This document shows, piece by piece, positions 33,804-42,422 of a DNA stretch of 64,000 nucleotides. Source of the DNA: Hyphomicrobiales bacterium (lineage in GTDB: Bacteria; Pseudomonadota; Alphaproteobacteria; Rhizobiales; Rhizobiaceae); NCBI GenBank assembly GCA_900469615.1, contig UBYA01000008.1:248001-312000 (forward strand), in the 5' to 3' direction. The notes below the pieces were generated by a model that saw only the letters and a program-made list of their open reading frames with translations, made no database searches and was not told the origin of the DNA. Positions within the stretch are counted from its first letter, which is position 1. Each line of letters starts with the position of its first letter. Position numbers and translations under genes: made by a program.

Positions 33804-34748
33804 TTACGATCGCGAGGCGAGCTCACCGAGATGTCGGCGCACCCATTTCACCTCTTCCGAAGGCGTGCGGCGGAAATGCCGTTTGAAGTCGCGGCTGAAC
33901 TGGGCAGCGCTGACGTAACCGACCGACAGCGCAACATCCGCAATCGTCCTGTCCTGACGGGCCAGCATCAGTCTCGCCTCATGAAGCCGCATGGCTTTGA
34001 CGTATTGCATTGGGCTGCTGCCCGTGAGGGCCTTGAAATGTGCATGATAGGAGGGAACGCTCATCCCCGCGTCCCGGGCGAGGTCAGTTACCAGAACCTC
34101 CGAATTGTAGGTTTCACGTAACCGGCCGAGGCTTTGCACGATCCTCCCGGACGGACCTCTCTGCCGCAACGCCGAAATCATCGCAGCGCCCTGCGGGCCG
34201 ATGAGCACGCGGTAATGCAGCTCGCGGAGGATGCCGGCTCCCAGAACCGCCGTTTCCATAGGATCGCTGAGCGCCCGCAACAGGCGCAGCAGCACATCCT
34301 CGATCGCCGGTTCCATTCTACTCGATACGAGGCTTCTGGCCTTGTCGGGCGCCGGCCCAGAGCGCCGATTTTCCACCTCCGAGGCGATTTCCGCACCAAG
34401 TGTCATGTCGAACTCGACATAAACGGCAAGCAATGGCCGTTCCGGGCTGGCAACGGATTCCATTCGGAACGGAACGGGCACCGACACCGCCAGATAATGC
34501 TCCTCGTCGTAGAGATAGACTTCGCCTTCAAGCATGCCTTGCTTGCTGCCCTGCAACACGAAGACTGCACCCGGCTTGTAGAGGACCGGGACGTCGCGAA
34601 GCACCGTTTCACTCCGGAGGATGCGGACGCCGGAAAGCCCGGTCGAATTGTAGCCCTGACGCGGCGCGAGATGCTTCGCCAGTTCCACAAGCGCACCGCG
34701 CTTGATCCTTCGGGTTTCTATCTCCATAGAATTTGGCAAGATATTCAT
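33804..34748 (-). CDS. AraC family transcriptional regulator
   Basis: A 314-residue regulator with an N-terminal AraC-type effector-binding domain (about residues 20-180). The C-terminal double helix-turn-helix includes VTDLARDAGMSVPSYHAHFK and TIADVALSVGYVSAAQFSRDFKRHFRRTP. Its gene is divergent from an SDR gene starting 76 bases away, the classical layout for local control of the SDR by the regulator. The inducer is unknown. Ribosome binding is weak at both possible ATGs (34748 and 34727). Confidence 0.93.
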   Translation of the reverse strand: MNILPNSMEIETRRIKRGALVELAKHLAPRQGYNSTGLSGVRILRSETVLRDVPVLYKPGAVFVLQGSKQGMLEGEVYLYDEEHYLAVSVPVPFRMESVASPERPLLAVYVEFDMTLGAEIASEVENRRSGPAPDKARSLVSSRMEPAIEDVLLRLLRALSDPMETAVLGAGILRELHYRVLIGPQGAAMISALRQRGPSGRIVQSLGRLRETYNSEVLVTDLARDAGMSVPSYHAHFKALTGSSPMQYVKAMRLHEARLMLARQDRTIADVALSVGYVSAAQFSRDFKRHFRRTPSEEVKWVRRHLGELASRS

Positions 34749-34824
34749 AGGTTTTGCAGTCGATAGGTGCGGATGTTCAGATTATCAGTCAAAAACCGAA
34801 CAAAGCAACGAGAGAGTATCAAGA

Positions 34825-35652
34825 ATGTCACGGAAGACCTTCTTCATTACAGGTGCCAATTCAGGCTTCGGTCTTGCCATCGCGGCGGCCGCCAGTGCCA
34901 AAGGACATAAGGTGGTTGGCACCGTCCGCTCGGAGTCGTCGCGGGCGAGTTTGGCCGAGCGCCTGCCGGCTGTCAGTCCTGTTCTGTGTGACGTGACTGA
35001 ATTCGAGCGGATACCCGAGGTCGTCGGGCTGGCTGAGAGAGACCACGGACCGGTGGACGTTCTGATCAATAATGCCGGTTACGGTCACGAGGGCGTCCTT
35101 GAGGAGTCGCCGCTCGAGGAAATGCGGCGTCAGTTCGATGTGAACGTCTTCGGCGCGGTTGCGGTGGCCAAGGCTTTCCTGCCGCGATTCCGCGAGAGAC
35201 GCCGCGGCTTTATCCTGAACGTCACGTCGATGGGCGGCATGATCACCATGCCCGGTATCGCCTATTACTGCGGCAGCAAGTTCGCGCTTCAAGGCATATC
35301 GGAAGTGATGCGCTCGGAAATGGCGCCGTTCGGCGTGCATGTCGCGACGCTTTGCCCCGGTTCGTTCCGCACGGACTGGGCGGGGCGCTCGATGGTTCGG
35401 ACCGAGAGGTCCATCGCGGATTACGACGCGCTATTCGATCCCATTCGTGAGGCGCGACAGGCGAAAAGCGGCCAGCAACTCGGCGATCCCGACAAACTCG
35501 CGGCAGTCGTTCTCAGCCTGGTTGAAAGCGCCGATCCGCCGCCGCAGCTTCTGCTTGGAAGCGATGCGCTTAAACTCGTATCGGAGAGGATCGCGCGCCT
35601 GCAGAAGGAAATCGAGGCGTGGAAATCCGTCACCATCTCGACCGATGGCTGA
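34825..35652 (+). CDS. SDR family oxidoreductase
   Basis: A 275-residue classical short-chain dehydrogenase/reductase. The cofactor motif TGANSGFGLAIA starts near residue 9, NNAGYG is at about residue 80, and the catalytic serine is in VTSMGG, with Tyr and Lys in YYCGSKFAL at the correct spacing. NADP preference is suggested by the basic VRSESSR after the second strand. It is divergent from an AraC regulator and is the likely target. The start at 34825 matches the family N-terminus; the longer in-frame start is rejected. Confidence 0.93.
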   Translation: MSRKTFFITGANSGFGLAIAAAASAKGHKVVGTVRSESSRASLAERLPAVSPVLCDVTEFERIPEVVGLAERDHGPVDVLINNAGYGHEGVLEESPLEEMRRQFDVNVFGAVAVAKAFLPRFRERRRGFILNVTSMGGMITMPGIAYYCGSKFALQGISEVMRSEMAPFGVHVATLCPGSFRTDWAGRSMVRTERSIADYDALFDPIREARQAKSGQQLGDPDKLAAVVLSLVESADPPPQLLLGSDALKLVSERIARLQKEIEAWKSVTISTDG

Positions 35653-35770
35653 CGATGTAACGCCACGGAGCTTCGCGGCGATGCATTTGAATAACACGGC
35701 TTATCTCAAGCCATTTCTGCGATGCCGGGAGCCATCGCCGGTCGCGTGACGGCATGATATCGGGATCGAG

Positions 35771-36157
35771 CTACTGCCTTCTGCCGCGGGCTGCCAGCGC
35801 CTCGGTATTTCCGATCATGAAGTCGGCGCGCACGACGCGGCGCAAGGTTTCCGGTTCGATCAGGTTGATGAAGCGGACATGGACGCGGTTGCCGTTGCGG
35901 CTGACTTCGGCGCAGGCGATGCGGTAGGCAAGGCCGAGGATGTTCAGATAGTAATGCGTCGGCAGGCCGACGGTGGTGCCGACGGTGAAGCTGGCGCCGC
36001 CGCGCGAAATATCGGTAATCTCGGCGCTGCGCATGGAGATGCCGGTGAGACAGGGGCGGACAGCCACGAGACGCGCCGGCCTCTGAACGTAGAAACGTTC
36101 CCAGCTTCGTTCGTAAACTTCGGATTTGACTTTCGCCAGATGGGTCGCGCGAAGCAT
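35771..36157 (-). CDS. PilZ domain protein
   Basis: A 128-residue protein with one PilZ domain, which in known members binds cyclic di-GMP. The arginine-rich motif RFYVQRPARLV lies near residue 20, and the DxSxxG-type motif DISRGGASF is in the middle. The first motif is not a perfect RxxxR, so c-di-GMP binding is likely but not certain. The start at ATG 36157 has AGGGA six bases upstream; an ATG six bases earlier abuts the site. No diguanylate cyclase or flagellar gene is adjacent. Confidence 0.87.
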   Translation of the reverse strand: MLRATHLAKVKSEVYERSWERFYVQRPARLVAVRPCLTGISMRSAEITDISRGGASFTVGTTVGLPTHYYLNILGLAYRIACAEVSRNGNRVHVRFINLIEPETLRRVVRADFMIGNTEALAARGRRQ

Positions 36158-36473
36158 TGTCATTCCCTGTTGGAAAACAGACCGAATTCATCTCGGCTAC
36201 ATCATGAACCTTGCACGGAGGTTTTGCGGAAGCGTCAATTCCATTGATAGAATTTTAACGGGTTCGTCTTTTGTCCCGATTTGAACGCATCTTGACAGTG
36301 AAGCCGGCTTGGATCATACGGACGAACGGTTCGAGGCGCCCGCCGCTCGCGGATGAAAATCCAAGGTGAAGTCCTCGCTGTTTCTGGTCACAGCCATATA
36401 GGGCATGCTGACTGGCGGTAATGCGAGCCCCGTTTCACGGTCGTAATTGCGTGCCTTAGCAAAGGCTGATCCC
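36158..36473. other. 316-base intergenic region
   Basis: No gene is present. It should hold the divergent promoters of the PilZ gene and the glyoxalase-related gene. A possible minus-35 box TTGACA lies at 36293-36298, but no matching minus-10 box is convincing. Confidence 0.4.
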
Positions 36474-36908
36474 ATGACGACCTATCCGTCCATAGATGAA
36501 TTGAAGGCCCAGGCCCGCCGTCTGCGTCAGGCCATGGCCGAACGCGGCGACGAGATGAGCCACTCGACGGCGCTGGAGCTTGTCGCCAAGCAACATGGAC
36601 TGCGTGATTGGAACACGCTGTCGGCGCTCGCGGCAAAATCGAATGACGGGCCGGACGCGCCTTTCGATGTCGGCTCCGCCGTGCGCGGCCGCTACCTGAA
36701 CAAGCCGTTTACGGGGAAGGTTCTGGCGATGTCGGCGAAATCAGGCGGGCTCTACAGGATCACCATCCATTTCGACGAACCGGTCGACGTGGTGGAGTTC
36801 GAGAGCTTCTCTGCCTTCCGCCAGCGCATCAATGCCCAGGTCGACGCCGACGGCATTTCGCCGCGCAGGACATCGAACGGCATACCGCATCTGGTTCTCG
36901 ACATCTGA
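36474..36908 (+). CDS. Glyoxalase-related small protein
   Basis: A 144-residue soluble protein. The N-terminal part (YPSIDELKAQARRLRQAMAER) followed by HSTALELVAKQHGLRDWNTLSALA matches the short proteins annotated as glyoxalase superfamily/glyoxalase-related in rhizobia. The second half is beta-rich (GKVLAMSAKSGGLYRITIHFDEPVDVVEF). No metal-binding histidine set of a true glyoxalase is obvious, so an enzymatic role is doubtful. A MATE exporter gene follows 65 bases downstream on the same strand. Confidence 0.8.
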   Translation: MTTYPSIDELKAQARRLRQAMAERGDEMSHSTALELVAKQHGLRDWNTLSALAAKSNDGPDAPFDVGSAVRGRYLNKPFTGKVLAMSAKSGGLYRITIHFDEPVDVVEFESFSAFRQRINAQVDADGISPRRTSNGIPHLVLDI

Positions 36909-36973
36909 CCTTCATCCTCCATTGATCGGCCGTTGTCTTCGCCGATAACGTGCGATTTTGTCCGGATGCCACC

Positions 36974-38341
36974 ATGACGCACAATACAGAACGCAATATG
37001 TTCCTTACCGGCTGGCTGCCCGGCGTCTTTGCCAGAACCGCAGCGCCGATCATCGTCATCACGACGGTCAGCGGTCTCTTCGCTGTCGTGGACGCCTATT
37101 TTCTCGGCGTCTATGTCGGGGCGGATGCGCTGTCGGCAGTCAGCCTCATCTTTCCCGCGCTCATGCTGCTGATCGCGCTGCAGACGCTTGTTTCGAACGG
37201 CATGGCGAGCATTCTTGCCCGCCGCCTGGGAGCCGGCGACCGCAATGGCGCGCGAAGCGTTTTCACCGGCGCCCATACGCTGGCGATCGCCGTCGTGATC
37301 ATCGTCAATCTCGTCTACTGGCTGGCGGCCCGGCAATTCATTTCGGTGGCTGCGGCAGAGAACGCGGATGTCGCTCGCAGCGGCGAGGCCTTCATGGGCG
37401 TCATGGTCGCCTTCGCGCCGATCAGCTTCTTCCTGTCGATCCATCTCGACGGGCTGCGCTGCGAGGGCAAGCTCGGTTTCATGACGCTGGTAACGCTCGC
37501 CTCGACGCTGCTCAACATCCTGGCGAACTGGTTGCTGATGGCTGTGGCCCACTGGGGCGTGGTCGGCTCCGCTGGCGGCTCGATCCTGGCGCAATTCATC
37601 TGCCTGACGATCGTCATCATCTATCGTCTGCGCCGCCCCGGCGGGCTATGGGTCGATAGGGCGCTGCATCTGCGCGAGTGGCGCGGCATCTTCGCCTTCG
37701 GTGCGCCGATGAGCCTCGGCTTCATCGGCATTTCGCTGAGTTCGGCGGCGATTCTCTTCAACCTGTCGATCTGGCATGAAGGGGATTACGTCGCGACCGT
37801 CGGCGCCTATGGCATTGTCACCCGCGTGATGACCTTCGCCTATCTGCCGCTATTGGGCCTGAGCATCGCGTTGCAGACCATATCCGGTCATAATCACGGC
37901 GCGGCGCTTCCGGCCCGCGTCGGCCACAGCGTTCTCATCGCTATGATTTCGGCCTTGGTCTATTGCGCTGCCGTCGAACTTGTCTTCGAGCTGCTGGCGA
38001 GGCATCTGGGAGGGCTCTTCGTGGCTGATCCCGTGATCGCCGCGGAAGTCGGCCGCATCCTGCCCTGGACGATCGGCGCCTATTTCCTCTTCGGTCAGGC
38101 GATCATCCTGTCGTCCTATTTCCAGTCGATCGGCGATGCGAAGCGCGGTGCAATCTTTGGTCTGTCGCGGTCCTATCTGTTCACCTTGCCGCTGACGTTC
38201 CTCCTGCCGCTCCTCTTTGGCGAAAAGGGGATCTGGATGACGCCGATCTTCGCGGAGATGGGGATGATCCTGCTGACCTGGCTGGTGCTGTCACGCACAG
38301 CCAGGGATCGGAACTGGCGCTACGGCCTGCTGCCCGTATGA
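36974..38341 (+). CDS. MATE family efflux transporter
   Basis: Sodium- or proton-coupled multidrug and toxin extrusion protein, 455 residues with twelve hydrophobic segments in two halves. Visible features are AAPIIVITTVSGLFAVVDAYFLGVYVGADALSAVSL in the first two helices, the LEW-type loop GAGDRNGARSVF, and the matching ISLSSAAILFNLSIWHEGD in the second half. The ATG at 36974 is favoured over one eight codons upstream. A strong terminator follows the stop by six bases. Substrate is unknown. Confidence 0.93.
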   Translation: MTHNTERNMFLTGWLPGVFARTAAPIIVITTVSGLFAVVDAYFLGVYVGADALSAVSLIFPALMLLIALQTLVSNGMASILARRLGAGDRNGARSVFTGAHTLAIAVVIIVNLVYWLAARQFISVAAAENADVARSGEAFMGVMVAFAPISFFLSIHLDGLRCEGKLGFMTLVTLASTLLNILANWLLMAVAHWGVVGSAGGSILAQFICLTIVIIYRLRRPGGLWVDRALHLREWRGIFAFGAPMSLGFIGISLSSAAILFNLSIWHEGDYVATVGAYGIVTRVMTFAYLPLLGLSIALQTISGHNHGAALPARVGHSVLIAMISALVYCAAVELVFELLARHLGGLFVADPVIAAEVGRILPWTIGAYFLFGQAIILSSYFQSIGDAKRGAIFGLSRSYLFTLPLTFLLPLLFGEKGIWMTPIFAEMGMILLTWLVLSRTARDRNWRYGLLPV

Positions 38342-38346
38342 AATGG

Positions 38347-38378
38347 AAAAGGCCGCGCTTCGGGCACGGCCTTTTTTT
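38347..38378 (+). terminator. Rho-independent terminator after the MATE gene
   Basis: A 9-bp stem (AAAAGGCCG at 38347-38355 and CGGCCTTTT at 38367-38375) with an 11-base loop is followed by T residues to 38378. It begins six bases after the stop codon. Confidence 0.9.
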
Positions 38379-38395
38379 GGGGAAACTTTGGGGGC

Positions 38396-38436
38396 TATCC
38401 TCGCCCTTCGAGGCTTCGCTCCTCAGGGTGAGGATA
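38396..38436. repeat. REP-like palindrome, copy 1
   Basis: An imperfect palindrome bounded by TATCCTC and GAGGATA, with CTTCGAGGCTTCGCTCCTCAGG in the centre split across two arms. The composition matches the CCTCA...TGAGGAG...TCGAA...GAGG palindromic elements frequent in Rhizobiales intergenic DNA. The second copy at 38521-38566 is in the opposite orientation. Confidence 0.75.
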
Positions 38437-38520
38437 GAGCGCACAGAGCGCACACAGTCACGCAAAATAGCTTCCTGTCGCATGAGGCGAGATTAGTGTG
38501 TCGTCTTGCGCAGGAGATCA

Positions 38521-38566
38521 GCCCTCATGGTGAGGAGGCCCAAAGGCCGTCTCGAACCACGAGGGC
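38521..38566. repeat. REP-like palindrome, copy 2
   Basis: A 46-base palindrome bounded by GCCCTCATGGT and ACCACGAGGGC (one G-T mismatch in the stem). Read on the plus strand it contains TGAGGAGGCC and GTCTCGAACC, the arms of the same repeat family as the copy at 38396-38436 but inverted. It lies 26 bases after the iolB stop on the minus strand. Confidence 0.75.
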
Positions 38567-38591
38567 GGCTGGTTAAGAACCCGACACTTCT

Positions 38592-39389
38592 TCAGGATTT
38601 GAGCAGCCACTCATGTTCGACGGCATTGTGGAATTTCCAGATGCGCTTCGGGCCGGCCATGACGTTGAGATAGTAGAGATCGTAACCGTGGCAGGCGGCG
38701 CAGGGATGATATCCCTTCGGCACCAGCGTCACATCGCCATCCTCCAGCACCATGACTTCGTCCAGCGACCGGTCGTCCGTATAGACGCGCTGGAAGCCGA
38801 AGCCCTGCGGCGGGTTGAGGCGATGGTAGTAGGTTTCCTCAAGGAAGCTCTCGTTCGGGAGATTGTCCTGATCGTGCTTGTGCGGAGGATAGGACGAGGT
38901 GTGCCCGCCCGGCGTGATGACCTCCACCACCAGCAGCGAATGCGCCGCGCCGTCGTCTTCCGGCATGATGTTGTTGACATAACGGACATTCGTGCCCTTG
39001 CCGCGTGTCAGTGCCGGATGCGTGCCCGGCGGAATGGCGCGGGCTTCATGGGAGCCGCCGCCCGGTGCCGAGCAGACGGCGAGTTCCAGATCGGTCTCGG
39101 CGGTCACAGACCAGTTCGAACCGGCTGGAATATAGAGCGCGTGGGGCGCGCCCTCGAACGGGCTTATGCGTTCGCCGAGCGAGCCGAAATCCTTCGTGCC
39201 CGCCTTGGCTCTTCCCTTGCCGCTGACCCATACGAGGCAGACTTCGCGATCTCCTGTCTCGGCCGAGGCCATCTCGCCCGGTTTCAGGCGATAGAGGTCG
39301 AAGCCGACATAGGTCCAGCCGGCGCTTTCGGGCGTGACATGGGTGACACGGCCATGGGTGCCGTCTGGTTTGACCTTGAGATTTGGCAT
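38592..39389 (-). CDS. iolB: 5-deoxy-glucuronate isomerase
   Basis: Cupin-fold isomerase that converts 5-deoxy-D-glucuronate to 5-dehydro-2-deoxy-D-gluconate in myo-inositol degradation. It has 265 residues, the normal length. IolB-typical segments are TYVGFDLYRLKPGE, the metal-binding region with SYPPHKHDQDNLP (two His and the acid), FLEETYYHRLNPPQGFGFQRVYTDD and GYHPCAACHGYDLYYLNVMAG. AGGAGG lies 11 bases before the ATG. It is the last gene of the iolC-D-E-B order, 72 bases after iolE. Confidence 0.97.
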   Translation of the reverse strand: MPNLKVKPDGTHGRVTHVTPESAGWTYVGFDLYRLKPGEMASAETGDREVCLVWVSGKGRAKAGTKDFGSLGERISPFEGAPHALYIPAGSNWSVTAETDLELAVCSAPGGGSHEARAIPPGTHPALTRGKGTNVRYVNNIMPEDDGAAHSLLVVEVITPGGHTSSYPPHKHDQDNLPNESFLEETYYHRLNPPQGFGFQRVYTDDRSLDEVMVLEDGDVTLVPKGYHPCAACHGYDLYYLNVMAGPKRIWKFHNAVEHEWLLKS

Positions 39390-39461
39390 GGATGTTCTTC
39401 CTCCTTGCTTGGAAAACGCCCTTCGCCATCCTTCGATGCGGCGACGGGCACTCGTCTTCCG

Positions 39462-40379
39462 CTATCCCTTGGGAAAGCCTTCGGTTTCAACCGTGTAGCC
39501 CGCAGCCGTCATGACGCGCATCAGCTCGGCGTGTCCGATCTCGGCCATTCTCTGCGGCGGCGCCTTGCGCGGGTCCTGCTCGGCCTCGACCACGAACCAG
39601 CCTTCATAACCGTAGTCGGCGAAGCGCTTGACGATGGCCTCGAAATCGAGCGAGCCGTCGCCCGGCACCGTGAACGCGCCGAGCGCGACGGCATCGAGGA
39701 AGGACTGCCGGCTGCGATCCAGCCCGTCGACGACGGACTTGCGGATATCCTTGACGTGGACGTGGTTGATGCGGGCGTGATGATTGTCGATGGCGCGCAG
39801 CACGTCGCCGCCGGCAAAGGCCAGGTGACCGGCATCGAGCAGCAGCGGAATGCCTGCGCCGGAATTTCGCATGAAGGCGTCGAGTTCCAGCTCGGTCTCG
39901 ACGACGGCCGCCATGTGATGGTGATAGGAGAGCGGCATGCCCTGCGCGGCGCACCATTCGCCGAATTCGGTGACGCGGCGGGCATAGGCCTTCATCTCGT
40001 CATCCGAAAGGCGCGGCTTGGTGGCGAGCGGCTTGGAGCGGTCGCCCTGGATGGAGCGGCCGACTTCGCCATAGACGATGCAGGGCGCGTTGACGGCCTT
40101 GAACAGCTCGATCATCGGCGCGATGCGGTCCTTGTTGGCGGCAAGCTCTTCGTTGACGAGCGTGCCCGAGAACCAGCCGCCGCAGAGCGTCACGTCGGCG
40201 GCGCGCAGGATCGGCAGCATCTCATCGGGGTTGCTGGGGAAGCGGCGGCCCTGTTCCATGCCGGTGAAGCCCGCGCCGCGCGATTGCCGCAGGCAGTCCT
40301 CGAGCGATACGTCGTCGCTGAGCTCCGGAAGATCGTCGTTCCACCAGGCGATGGGCGACATGCCGAGTTTGGCCTTCAT
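39462..40379 (-). CDS. iolE: myo-Inosose-2 dehydratase
   Basis: TIM-barrel enzyme that dehydrates 2-keto-myo-inositol to 3D-(3,5/4)-trihydroxycyclohexane-1,2-dione. It has 305 residues. Family features are KLGMSPIAWWNDDLPELSDD at the N-terminus, FTGMEQGRRFP, LSYHHHMAAVVETELELDAF, LLLDAGHLAFAGGD and HVKDIR, in the order of the AP-endonuclease-type fold with metal ligands E, D, H and E. ATG at 40379 was chosen; AAGGAGA lies six bases upstream, and the TTG before it is redundant. A strong hairpin is in the gap to iolD. Confidence 0.97.
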   Translation of the reverse strand: MKAKLGMSPIAWWNDDLPELSDDVSLEDCLRQSRGAGFTGMEQGRRFPSNPDEMLPILRAADVTLCGGWFSGTLVNEELAANKDRIAPMIELFKAVNAPCIVYGEVGRSIQGDRSKPLATKPRLSDDEMKAYARRVTEFGEWCAAQGMPLSYHHHMAAVVETELELDAFMRNSGAGIPLLLDAGHLAFAGGDVLRAIDNHHARINHVHVKDIRKSVVDGLDRSRQSFLDAVALGAFTVPGDGSLDFEAIVKRFADYGYEGWFVVEAEQDPRKAPPQRMAEIGHAELMRVMTAAGYTVETEGFPKG

Positions 40380-40404
40380 CAATGGTCTCCTTGAAAATGG
40401 TATT

Positions 40405-40426
40405 GGAGGAGCGTTTCAGCTCCTCC
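40405..40426 (-). other. Hairpin in the iolD-iolE gap
   Basis: A perfect 8-bp inverted repeat, GGAGGAGC and GCTCCTCC with loop GTTTCA, lies 26 bases before the iolE start. It sits inside the operon, so it is more likely an RNA processing or stability element than a full terminator. Confidence 0.5.
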
Positions 40427-40445
40427 GGAAAACTGTCGGAATCGA

Positions 40446-42296
40446 TCAGCCGATGCGCTGGGAGGCGCGCGCCTTTTCGTAAGCCGCGCGAGCCTTGTTG
40501 ACCTCGATTCGCGGGCTGACTTCGGGAACGGCGACATCCCACCAATGGCCGCCCTCATCCGTCGTGATCAGCGGGTCCGTGTCGATGACGATGACCGAAC
40601 TGCGGTCATTCTTCTTCGAGGCCTCGATCGCCTGTTCCAGTTCGGTGATGGAAGAGACCTTCACGGCAGCCGCGCCCATGCTTGCCGCATGCGCCCGGAA
40701 GTCGATCTCCGGCATCACCTCATAACGCGAATCCTTCAGCAGATTGTTGAAGTTCGCGCCGCCGGTTGCCATTTGCAGGCGGTTGATGCAGCCATAGCCG
40801 CGGTTGTCGAGCAGGACGACGGTAATCTTCAGGCCGAGCATGACGGAGGTCGCCAGCTCGGAATTCAGCATCATGTAGGAGCCGTCGCCGACCATGACGA
40901 CGACATCCTTGTCCGGCCGCGCCATCTTCACGCCAAGACCGCCGGCGATCTCGTAGCCCATGCAGGAGAAGCCGTATTCCATGTGATAACTGCCGGGTGC
41001 CGTCGCCGGCCAGAGCTTGTGCAGCTCGCCGGGCAGACCGCCGGCCGCGCAGACGAGGATGCTGTTCTCGCCGCCCAGCGTGCGCGTGACGGCGCCGATG
41101 ACCTGGGCGTCGGAGGGCAGGGCGGCATTCGTCGTCGCCATCGCCTTGGCGGCGGCCTCCATCCAGATCTTCTTTTCGCGCGTCGCCTTCTCGGCGAGCG
41201 ACGCCGGTGCGCGCCAGCCCGTCAGGCCGGCGGAAAGCGCCTTCAGGCCCTCGCGCGCATCCGCCACCAGCGGGTGGCTATTGTGCTTGAGGGCGTCGTA
41301 GGCCGCGATGTTGAGGCCGATCATCGCCAGCTTCTCGTTCTTGAACAGCGCCCAGGAGCCGGTGGTGAAGTCCTGGCAGCGCGTGCCCACGGCGATCACC
41401 AGGTCGGTGTCCTCGGCGATGGCATTGGCGGACGACGTGCCCGTCACGCCGACCGAGCCGAGCGCCAGCGGATGCGTCTCGTCGATGGCCGACTTGCCGG
41501 CCTGAGTGACGACCACAGGAATATCATGCGCTTCCGCGAAAGCGGCCAACTCCTTGGTCGCCTGCGAATAAAGCACGCCGCCGCCGGCGAGAATGACCGG
41601 CTTTTCCGAGCGGCGGATCAATGCGATGGCGTTGGCGAGCTCGTCGCTATCCGGCTGCGGCCGGCGCTGCGCCCAGACATGCTCTTCGAAGAAGCTTTCC
41701 GGATAATCGAAGGCTTCGGCCTGCACGTCCTGGCAGAGCGAGAGGGTTACAGGGCCGCAATCGAGCGGATCGGTCAGCACCTGCATGGCGCGCTTCAACG
41801 CCGTCATGATCTGCTCGGGGCGGGTGATGCGGTCGAAATAGTGGGAAACGGAACGGAAGGCATCGTTGGCCGAGACGGTGCCGTCACCGAAATCCTCGAT
41901 CTGCTGCAGCACCGGATCGGGCGCGCGATTGGCGAAGACGTCGCCGGGCAGGAGCAGGACCGGGATGCGGTTGACATGCGCGACACCGGCCGCCGTGACC
42001 ATGTTCAGTGCACCGGGGCCGATGGAGGTCGTGCAGGCCATGAAGCGCTGACGGAAGCTCGCCTTGGCGAAGGCGACGGCGGCATGGGCCATGCCCTGTT
42101 CGTTGTGAGCCCGGAAAGTCGGCAGCTCCTCGCGCACCTGATAAAGCGCCTCGCCGATGCCGGCGACGTTGCCGTGACCGAAGATCGCCCAGACGCCGCC
42201 GAAGATCGGCTGCTTCTGCCCGTCGATGATGGTCATCTGCTTCTTGAGAAAATGCGCGACGGCCTGGGCCATCGTCAGTCGGATCGTCTTGCCCAT
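40446..42296 (-). CDS. iolD: 3D-(3,5/4)-trihydroxycyclohexane-1,2-dione hydrolase
   Basis: ThDP-dependent enzyme that opens the ring of the diketone made by IolE to give 5-deoxy-D-glucuronate. It has 616 residues. The N-terminal pyrimidine-binding domain contains the conserved glutamate in AHNEQGMAHAAVAFAK, and the middle domain follows. The ThDP-Mg motif GDGSYMM is at 470-476, closing at the DN of LDNRGYG near 498. The start has GGGAGG upstream. The order iolC-iolD-iolE-iolB on one strand suggests one transcript from the iolC promoter, possibly with internal starts. Confidence 0.97.
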   Translation of the reverse strand: MGKTIRLTMAQAVAHFLKKQMTIIDGQKQPIFGGVWAIFGHGNVAGIGEALYQVREELPTFRAHNEQGMAHAAVAFAKASFRQRFMACTTSIGPGALNMVTAAGVAHVNRIPVLLLPGDVFANRAPDPVLQQIEDFGDGTVSANDAFRSVSHYFDRITRPEQIMTALKRAMQVLTDPLDCGPVTLSLCQDVQAEAFDYPESFFEEHVWAQRRPQPDSDELANAIALIRRSEKPVILAGGGVLYSQATKELAAFAEAHDIPVVVTQAGKSAIDETHPLALGSVGVTGTSSANAIAEDTDLVIAVGTRCQDFTTGSWALFKNEKLAMIGLNIAAYDALKHNSHPLVADAREGLKALSAGLTGWRAPASLAEKATREKKIWMEAAAKAMATTNAALPSDAQVIGAVTRTLGGENSILVCAAGGLPGELHKLWPATAPGSYHMEYGFSCMGYEIAGGLGVKMARPDKDVVVMVGDGSYMMLNSELATSVMLGLKITVVLLDNRGYGCINRLQMATGGANFNNLLKDSRYEVMPEIDFRAHAASMGAAAVKVSSITELEQAIEASKKNDRSSVIVIDTDPLITTDEGGHWWDVAVPEVSPRIEVNKARAAYEKARASQRIG

Positions 42297-42313
42297 CGGG
42301 CGCCTCCCACATG

Positions 42314-42416
42314 CTAGAGCGACTCCAGGAAAAGTGCGAAGCGGCTTTTCGTCCGGAATTGCCAGAAAACAAAGAGATTGAGCGGTTCGGAATTTCCTTG
42401 AAGAGCCGAACCGCCC
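42314..42416. repeat. Rhizobial mosaic intergenic repeat with two inverted repeats
   Basis: The iolD-iolC gap is filled by a 103-base sequence that reads like the mosaic repeats of Rhizobium intergenic DNA (CTAGAGC at its start, then a GAAAAG/CTTTTC stem, AAACAAAGAG, and GCGGTTCGG/CCGAACCGC). The first stem is 6 bp (42329-42334 with 42345-42350). The second is 9 bp (42382-42390 with 42406-42414), directly after the iolC stop on the minus strand. Recognition is from memory. Confidence 0.6.
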
Positions 42417-42422
42417 GGAATG

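Noticed and set aside
36388..36636. 82-residue minus-strand frame near the glyoxalase-related gene
   Set aside because: It overlaps the well-supported gene on the plus strand and lacks a start signal.
38396..38566. CRISPR-like repeat pair
   Set aside because: Only two copies, inverted to each other, palindromic, with no regular spacer array or cas gene.
40545..42317. 590-codon frame antisense to iolD
   Set aside because: The iolD protein is complete with ThDP motifs, so the opposite frame is a by-product of codon bias.
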